Origin: Candidatus Bipolaricaulota bacterium
GTDB lineage: Bacteria; Bipolaricaulota; Bipolaricaulia; M55B111
Reading direction: 5' to 3'
Length of the DNA stretch: 32,707 nt
NCBI GenBank assembly: GCA_018334915.1
Contig: JAGXLB010000010.1
Location: forward strand, 1 to 32,707
Positions 27,686 through 32,707 of this stretch are shown piece by piece. The notes beneath the pieces were generated by a model. The model ran no database searches and had not been told where the DNA came from. It saw only the letters and a program-made list of their open reading frames with translations. Both the position numbers and the translations under genes were made by a program. Every line of letters begins with the position of its first letter. The stretch's first letter is position 1.

Positions 27686-28327
27686 TCAACCCTCAATAAC
27701 ATTGCTAACCAGGCCCTCACTCAACTGATAAACCTCATTTGATATGGCCTTCAGGTAATTAATATTCCGGTCCGCTATTAGAATAGACCGATCCTGTCTT
27801 AAATTCTCTTCAAGAACTCGGTGTAACACCTCTTCCAATTCCGGCATCAAGCCCTCAGTGGGCTCGTCCAGAAGCAATAAATCGGGGTTCCGTATCAGCA
27901 GCCGGGCTATCGCCACCATGGTCTGCTCGCCGCCGGACAAGTTTACCGCTTTCTGATTAAACAGCCCTTTCAGGCAGGGAAACAGATCGATAACCTCATT
28001 TTTGATCCGATCCTCCCCGCTATCTTCACCCACCAGCCTCAGGTTTTCTTCCAGGGTGAGCTGACCGAAAACCTTTCTCTCCTGCGGCAAATAACCTATC
28101 CCTCTGGTCGCCCTGGTATGGGGCTCGAGGTCACTTATATCCTCTCCTCTGAATAATACCTCTCCCTCCGTCTCAACTAATCCGATAATTCCTTTCAGGG
28201 TAGAAGTTTTCCCCACACCGTTTCTTCCGGTCAATCCGACGGCATCACCGCTCGGCAGAGAGAAAGACAGGTTTTTTATCGCTTTAAAATTCCCGTATCT
28301 AACCTGAAAATCCCGTAACTCAAGCAT
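27686..28327 (-). CDS. Branched-chain amino acid/urea-type ABC transporter ATPase (LivF-like)
   Basis: MLELRDFQVRYGNFKAIKNLSF, GRNGVGKTSTLKGI, LSGGEQTMVAIARLL and LLLLDEPTEGLMPEL. ATG overlaps the upstream gene's stop region. Confidence 0.92.
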   Translation of the reverse strand: MLELRDFQVRYGNFKAIKNLSFSLPSGDAVGLTGRNGVGKTSTLKGIIGLVETEGEVLFRGEDISDLEPHTRATRGIGYLPQERKVFGQLTLEENLRLVGEDSGEDRIKNEVIDLFPCLKGLFNQKAVNLSGGEQTMVAIARLLIRNPDLLLLDEPTEGLMPELEEVLHRVLEENLRQDRSILIADRNINYLKAISNEVYQLSEGLVSNVIEG

Positions 28328-29102
28328 CTTTCCCCACATCACCCTTAAAGTCTTCAAAAACCCGCTGATTCGCAAGGTAATTCCGAACGAGTTCGTGAGA
28401 CTTCACCTGCTCCGGAACGTCTTCTACTATCAGCTCCCCCGCATGAAGAAAGCCAATTTCGTCGGGGAAATCAAAAAGGATTTCCCGGTCGTGTTCGGTA
28501 AAAATTAACCCCTTTAGGCCGAAATCGCCCCTCGAGTCCGGCAACGAAAGATCCCTTAGTAGTCCCAGGATGGTTTCGGCCGAGCCCCGATCCACTCCGG
28601 CTGTAGGTTCATCGGCCAGAAGCAACCTGGGTCTGGTTGCCAAAGCCATCGCCAAGTCCAGGAGCCGTTTTTCCCCGAAAGGTAACTCCACCGCTCTTAC
28701 CCCCGCCCTCTCCCCGAGCCCGACGAGGTCTAATAACGTCTTTACAGAGGACTCATCATCGGTTCTATTAAGAATCAAACTCGTCTGTGCCGCTCCTCTA
28801 ACGTTTTCTTCGACCGTGAGAGCAGGAAAAACACTGGGCCGCTGGGGCATATAGGAAATACCCAGGTTGCTGGTCCTATCGACCGAGAGCTCCGTCACCG
28901 CCCGACCGGCAAAAACCACCGACCCGGAAGTTACTTCGATTTCTCCGGCGAGTAATCTCAACAGGGTACTCTTTCCCGCCCCGTTGGGCCCCATTATACC
29001 TTTAACGTGACCGGCCTGAAGGGAAAGATCCACTTCTTCCAGCGCCCGGAACCCATCGTACCGTTTACTTAGGCCCCGTACTTCAAGCAGAGTTTCACCC
29101 AC
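28320..29102 (-). CDS. ABC transporter ATPase (LivG-like)
   Basis: LLEVRGLSKRYDGFRALEEVDL, GPNGAGKSTLLRLLAG and LLADEPTAGVDRGSAE. Proposed GTG start at 29102; ORF extends to 29168. Confidence 0.9.
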   Translation of the reverse strand: MGETLLEVRGLSKRYDGFRALEEVDLSLQAGHVKGIMGPNGAGKSTLLRLLAGEIEVTSGSVVFAGRAVTELSVDRTSNLGISYMPQRPSVFPALTVEENVRGAAQTSLILNRTDDESSVKTLLDLVGLGERAGVRAVELPFGEKRLLDLAMALATRPRLLLADEPTAGVDRGSAETILGLLRDLSLPDSRGDFGLKGLIFTEHDREILFDFPDEIGFLHAGELIVEDVPEQVKSHELVRNYLANQRVFEDFKGDVGKDA

Positions 29103-30042
29103 CCGAATCACCTTTCCAGTTCCTGATCGTACCCTCAAGTAAGCCAAATACCCCGCGGGGGAAGACAACCACTGCCAGGACCAGAAGCGCCCCTACTACC
29201 ACCGGATATATATTTCCCACAACGGCCGAGAGAATATCGGAAACGACGGTCAACAGGGCAGCACCTAGAAACGGTCCGACCACGGTCCCAGCTCCACCGA
29301 GAATCGTCCAGACTACTGCGTCGGCCGACCGGGTCCAGTGAAAGAATCCGGCGGAGACGAAGCCGGAAGTATAGGCATAAAGTCCTCCAGCCAGTCCAGC
29401 TATCCCACCTCCGATCGTGAAGGTTATCACCTTGTACTTCTTCAGTGAATAACCCAGCAAACCCGCTCGCCTTTCGTTGTCTCTAATCATCTTTAATACG
29501 AGACCCAGTGGAGATCTGACAAGGATCAGCGCAAAGAGGATCGCGGTCACGCTAACCCCCAGTACCAGATAGTAATTCTCTGCCAACCCGGGAAACACTG
29601 TCGGCACGACCATTCCATCCGACCCTCCCGTCAACCAGCGGTTATCCAGAGCCAGGAGGTAGAATAGTATCGATCCGACAAGGGTGACGAGAAAGAACTT
29701 CGCTCCTTTGATCCTAACTATCGCGCCGCCAACCAGGAGACCAAAAAACCCGGCCACGAAAACCGCTAACAACAGGGAAACAGCCAGCCCCAGACCTCCC
29801 TTAAAAGAGTACAATATCGTGTAAGCCCCGACGCCAAAGAATATCGACTGCCCGAAACTCAACATCCCCGCGTAGCCGAAAATCAAGTCGAACGAAAGGG
29901 CGTATACTCCGAGAATAAGGGCCTCCGTGACGAGGACCACCTGAAACCTCCCGAGAAATAGGGGCAAAACCCCAAAAACAGTAAGTACGACCACAAAAAC
30001 GGTAAGCAACTTACCAAGGTTCCAGCTAGCTTCCATTTGCAT
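29095..30042 (-). CDS. ABC transporter permease (LivM-like)
   Basis: Polytopic; FDLIFGYAGMLSFGQSIFFGVGAYT and MIRDNERRAGLLGYSLKKYK are LivM motifs. Confidence 0.92.
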   Translation of the reverse strand: MQMEASWNLGKLLTVFVVVLTVFGVLPLFLGRFQVVLVTEALILGVYALSFDLIFGYAGMLSFGQSIFFGVGAYTILYSFKGGLGLAVSLLLAVFVAGFFGLLVGGAIVRIKGAKFFLVTLVGSILFYLLALDNRWLTGGSDGMVVPTVFPGLAENYYLVLGVSVTAILFALILVRSPLGLVLKMIRDNERRAGLLGYSLKKYKVITFTIGGGIAGLAGGLYAYTSGFVSAGFFHWTRSADAVVWTILGGAGTVVGPFLGAALLTVVSDILSAVVGNIYPVVVGALLVLAVVVFPRGVFGLLEGTIRNWKGDSGG

Positions 30043-30901
30043 TGGCGGAACTCCGTCCCAAAATGCTCGGATTAACCAGTACCACCAAAAGTGCGAGGGA
30101 AAATGTCAGGATCAATCCTTTTGTGGAGTCCAGAAAAATGGAGGCCAGACCACGAAATACGGCAAAATATATCGCCACAACCACCGAACGCCAGATTTTA
30201 CCCAGACCCCCAATTATCACGATCAGAAAGACTATAGCAAAAATCCTCAGTCCCATTTCCGGCGTCAACGAAACCAGTGGCGCGATCAAAGCACCACTCA
30301 AGCCGGCAAGCGCACCACCCAGGGCGAATCCAAGAAGGAAAAGATTGAAGACTGGAATCCCGATTGCACTACTCAACTCAGGATCTTCCCGGGAAGCCCT
30401 GAGGCGCAGCCCGAATTTTGTCCTTTCGACCAGAAACCAGAGACAATAAAGAACCAGACCCGAGACGAGCGCCACGAAGATCCTGTAAAAGGAGTATCCC
30501 GTACCGAAAAGCGAGAAAGTCGAATCGAAAGGGAGCGGGACGCGGCGGGGTGTACCGCCCCAGAGTACGAGAGTGGAACCCTGGAGTAAAATGGTAATAC
30601 CAAACGTCCCCAGTACCGTTAGAATGGGATCTTTGCGGACGGGTTTAAGGAGGAAACCAATGGAGACCCCAACCAGGCCAACAGCGAGAGGAGAAACAAT
30701 TAAGGAAAGCCAAAAGGAATCCAGGAACGAGAAACATATCCAGGCAAGATAAGCCCCAAACATATAAAGCGAACCGTGGGCTACGTTTACCGTACCCATC
30801 AGACCAAACACGACATTCAGCCCGGAGCTGAGCAGGGCTAGAACAGTTCCCCAAACAACTCCGTTCAGTAAACCGAAAGCTAACTTAGACATTTGATCCA
30901 T
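30026..30901 (-). CDS. ABC transporter permease (LivH-like)
   Basis: SSGLNVVFGLMGTVNVAHGSLYMFGAY and GLRLRASREDPELSSAIGI are LivH motifs. Confidence 0.92.
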   Translation of the reverse strand: MDQMSKLAFGLLNGVVWGTVLALLSSGLNVVFGLMGTVNVAHGSLYMFGAYLAWICFSFLDSFWLSLIVSPLAVGLVGVSIGFLLKPVRKDPILTVLGTFGITILLQGSTLVLWGGTPRRVPLPFDSTFSLFGTGYSFYRIFVALVSGLVLYCLWFLVERTKFGLRLRASREDPELSSAIGIPVFNLFLLGFALGGALAGLSGALIAPLVSLTPEMGLRIFAIVFLIVIIGGLGKIWRSVVVAIYFAVFRGLASIFLDSTKGLILTFSLALLVVLVNPSILGRSSANANGS

Positions 30902-30922
30902 CCTGGCTTGCGGAAAAGAAAA

Positions 30923-32179
30923 TTATAGGTCGGCGTTCGGTTCGTACTCGCTGTATTCAGGTGGAAGCTCGGTTTCGATTTCCAGTTTTCCACCATCCAC
31001 CCGCTGGATGTACTGAGAGTGAAACCCCTGGTGGTCCACGTCCCTTATAAACTTATCACCCTGGGGATAGTCCAAAGAGCCGGGAATATCTGCTCCTTCT
31101 AGATATTCTATCAGCCGCGAATAATCTCTATTTACCTCCCAGCCGACAGCCTCAATAGCTTCTTTCAAAAGATTAACGACCTCCCAGGGAACCCAGAAGT
31201 GAGACGCGTCCACAATCCTTCCTTTTTGGCCTCGTCCCCCAGGGTTAATTCCAACCATATCTCTGAAGTCACGGTTGACATCCATCAGTTCATCAGGCGT
31301 TCCTTCCAACCTTCGGGGGTAGTTCGTTATAGACCAGAGACCTTCAGCTCCGGAAAAATCTATATCCAGTGCCTCGACGCTCCCGGTATTTCCAAATAAC
31401 GCCAGTTCGTCGCTAAGTCCCATTTCAGCGGACCTTCTCAAGCAGGCTAGAGCGTCGGGGCCGTAAAGTATTATTACCAAAACGTCAGACTGCTCAGGAT
31501 CTACCTTTTGAAGATAAGGTCCAAAATCGTCGGTTCCCTGGGGAACAGCAATTTTACCGACAATCCTTCCCCCACGGGTCTCAAGCCTTGATCCCCATTC
31601 CTCCAAGGCAGATTGGCCCATAGCGTAGTCCGCGTAGACAACCGTCCAACTGGTGCCAAGGTTTTCCATAATCCACCGGTATCCGGCTTCCGCGTGAGCC
31701 TCAACACTGCAATTCAACCTAAAGACGTATTCATGGCCCTCTGATCCGGTTATTTCGGTGGCCTCACCAATGGGAAAGTAGGGAACTGAAAATCGTCGAG
31801 AGACGGGAAGACTGGCAAGACAGACACCGGAATGCTGAGAGCCAATGACTAACTCGGCTCCCTTTTTCAAAATCAATCTCTTCATCTTTCTGCTACCGGT
31901 GATTGGGTCCGTTTCAGTATCTTCGTGAACCAGCCTGACTTTTCTACCGTCAATTCCTCCTTCGGCATTGATCCTCTTCACGGCGGCTCTGGCTGATTTC
32001 AGGTGCCAGTAGCCGTAAGTAGCCAGACCCCCGGTCAACTCCGCCTGTAAACCTATGGTTATTGGGGAGTTAGAATATCCTCGAAAAGAGTTAAAACCTC
32101 CGGCTAACAGGCTCAAACCGCCGGACATCACTCCCTTTAAAAGGGACCGTCTCGTCAGCTTCGTCCCGCTATCTTTCAT
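30923..32179 (-). CDS. Liv/urea/amide-type ABC substrate-binding protein with twin-arginine signal
   Basis: MKDSGTKLTRRSLLKGVMSGGLSLLAGG Tat-like leader, then ITIGLQAELTGGLATYGYWHLKSARAAVKRINAEGGIDGRKVRLVHEDTETDP (Peripla_BP_6 type). Start chosen at the internal ATG with an upstream AGGAG; the ORF opens at 32248. Confidence 0.88.
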   Translation of the reverse strand: MKDSGTKLTRRSLLKGVMSGGLSLLAGGFNSFRGYSNSPITIGLQAELTGGLATYGYWHLKSARAAVKRINAEGGIDGRKVRLVHEDTETDPITGSRKMKRLILKKGAELVIGSQHSGVCLASLPVSRRFSVPYFPIGEATEITGSEGHEYVFRLNCSVEAHAEAGYRWIMENLGTSWTVVYADYAMGQSALEEWGSRLETRGGRIVGKIAVPQGTDDFGPYLQKVDPEQSDVLVIILYGPDALACLRRSAEMGLSDELALFGNTGSVEALDIDFSGAEGLWSITNYPRRLEGTPDELMDVNRDFRDMVGINPGGRGQKGRIVDASHFWVPWEVVNLLKEAIEAVGWEVNRDYSRLIEYLEGADIPGSLDYPQGDKFIRDVDHQGFHSQYIQRVDGGKLEIETELPPEYSEYEPNADL

Positions 32180-32277
32180 CTGGAGTTGAACTCCTCTCGA
32201 GCAAAGTATACTTTTATTAAAGCTAACCCGACGACGATTTTTTATCAATACCGTGGTCTATTGCGGCTGGAGGTAAA

Positions 32278-32707
32278 ATGGTAGAAATCAGAAAAGAGGT
32301 TACCAAGGACGAGTGGTCAATTATAGCTCCTACCAGGAGCGAAAGACCGTTTGATTTTTCAGAAGACTCCAGGGAAACAAAAAAAGAACAAGCTTCCAAT
32401 TGCCCCTTTTGTCCGGGTAACGAGTCGGATACTCCTCCCGAGACTTATGCCGTCAGGGAGGGTGATGAACCAAAAGAATCGGACTGGAAAGTCCGGGTTT
32501 TTCCTAACAAGTATCCAGCTCTGGACCGGAACGGTAATACCTCGACAATAGAGGGCGATCTATTCGAATCCAGGGGAGGATTTGGCTATCACGAAGTAAT
32601 TGCCGAAACTCCAGAACACAACACGAGCTTGACGGAACTGGAAATCGACGAGATAGAATTAGTAATCAAAACTTACATCAACAGGGCAGAAGATCTGGCT
32701 GGGAACA
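32278..32707 (+). CDS. galT: Galactose-1-phosphate uridylyltransferase family protein (partial, runs off window end)
   Basis: MVEIRKEVTKDEWSIIAPTRSERPFDF...NCPFCPGNESDTPPETYAV...WKVRVFPNKYPAL...GYHEVIAETPEHN. CPFCPGNE Zn site and NKYPAL are GalT motifs. Absent from the ORF track because it has no stop in the window. Confidence 0.88.
   Translation, partial: MVEIRKEVTKDEWSIIAPTRSERPFDFSEDSRETKKEQASNCPFCPGNESDTPPETYAVREGDEPKESDWKVRVFPNKYPALDRNGNTSTIEGDLFESRGGFGYHEVIAETPEHNTSLTELEIDEIELVIKTYINRAEDLAGN

Noticed and set aside
1-32707. CRISPR array, prophage, toxin-antitoxin or defence island
   Set aside because: No regularly spaced direct repeats and no phage, cas, restriction or toxin-antitoxin proteins were recognised. 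The UPF1-like helicase stands among housekeeping genes.

Overview
This 32.7 kb window is a bacterial chromosomal segment, densely coding and mostly housekeeping. The order is: a lysO-like 3' end, HU, a DagK-like lipid kinase, a secreted purple-acid-phosphatase-like phosphoesterase, a glycosyltransferase fused to a second domain, a GH130 glycosidase, Nif3/YqfO, a CT398-like Zn-ribbon protein, a TPM-domain protein, VanZ, tRNA-Gln, SpoVG, YbjQ, TsaB, L28, tRNA-Leu, a UPF1/IGHMBP2-like helicase, rhomboid, DUF502, a UgpC/MsmK-type ATPase, CoaD, a 1349-aa secreted double phosphoesterase/nuclease, a TIM-barrel protein, a HAD protein, a cyclic-2,3-DPG-synthetase homologue, Upp, a nitroreductase, a complete Liv-type ABC operon and a partial galT. 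I saw no CRISPR array, transposase or prophage. The most unusual signal is in the non-coding DNA. Three intergenic loci (about 2012-2228, 10740-10959 and 26767-26984) carry diverged copies of one roughly 220-nt structured element. Each copy has a left block (CARTTCTTTCA..CGCCG), a hairpin whose arms differ in sequence between copies but stay self-complementary, an asymmetric conserved core in the hairpin (AGCAGTAGAGGTAATCCNGGNAGCCAGRTAAG), and a right block (AAATGA..TTYATRAA..GCT..ATGGRGA). In the first copy the hairpin and core are inverted relative to the flanking blocks. This suggests an undescribed family of dispersed structured elements whose centre can flip. A second possible structured RNA lies downstream of HU. 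All alignments were done by eye, and no database search was run.
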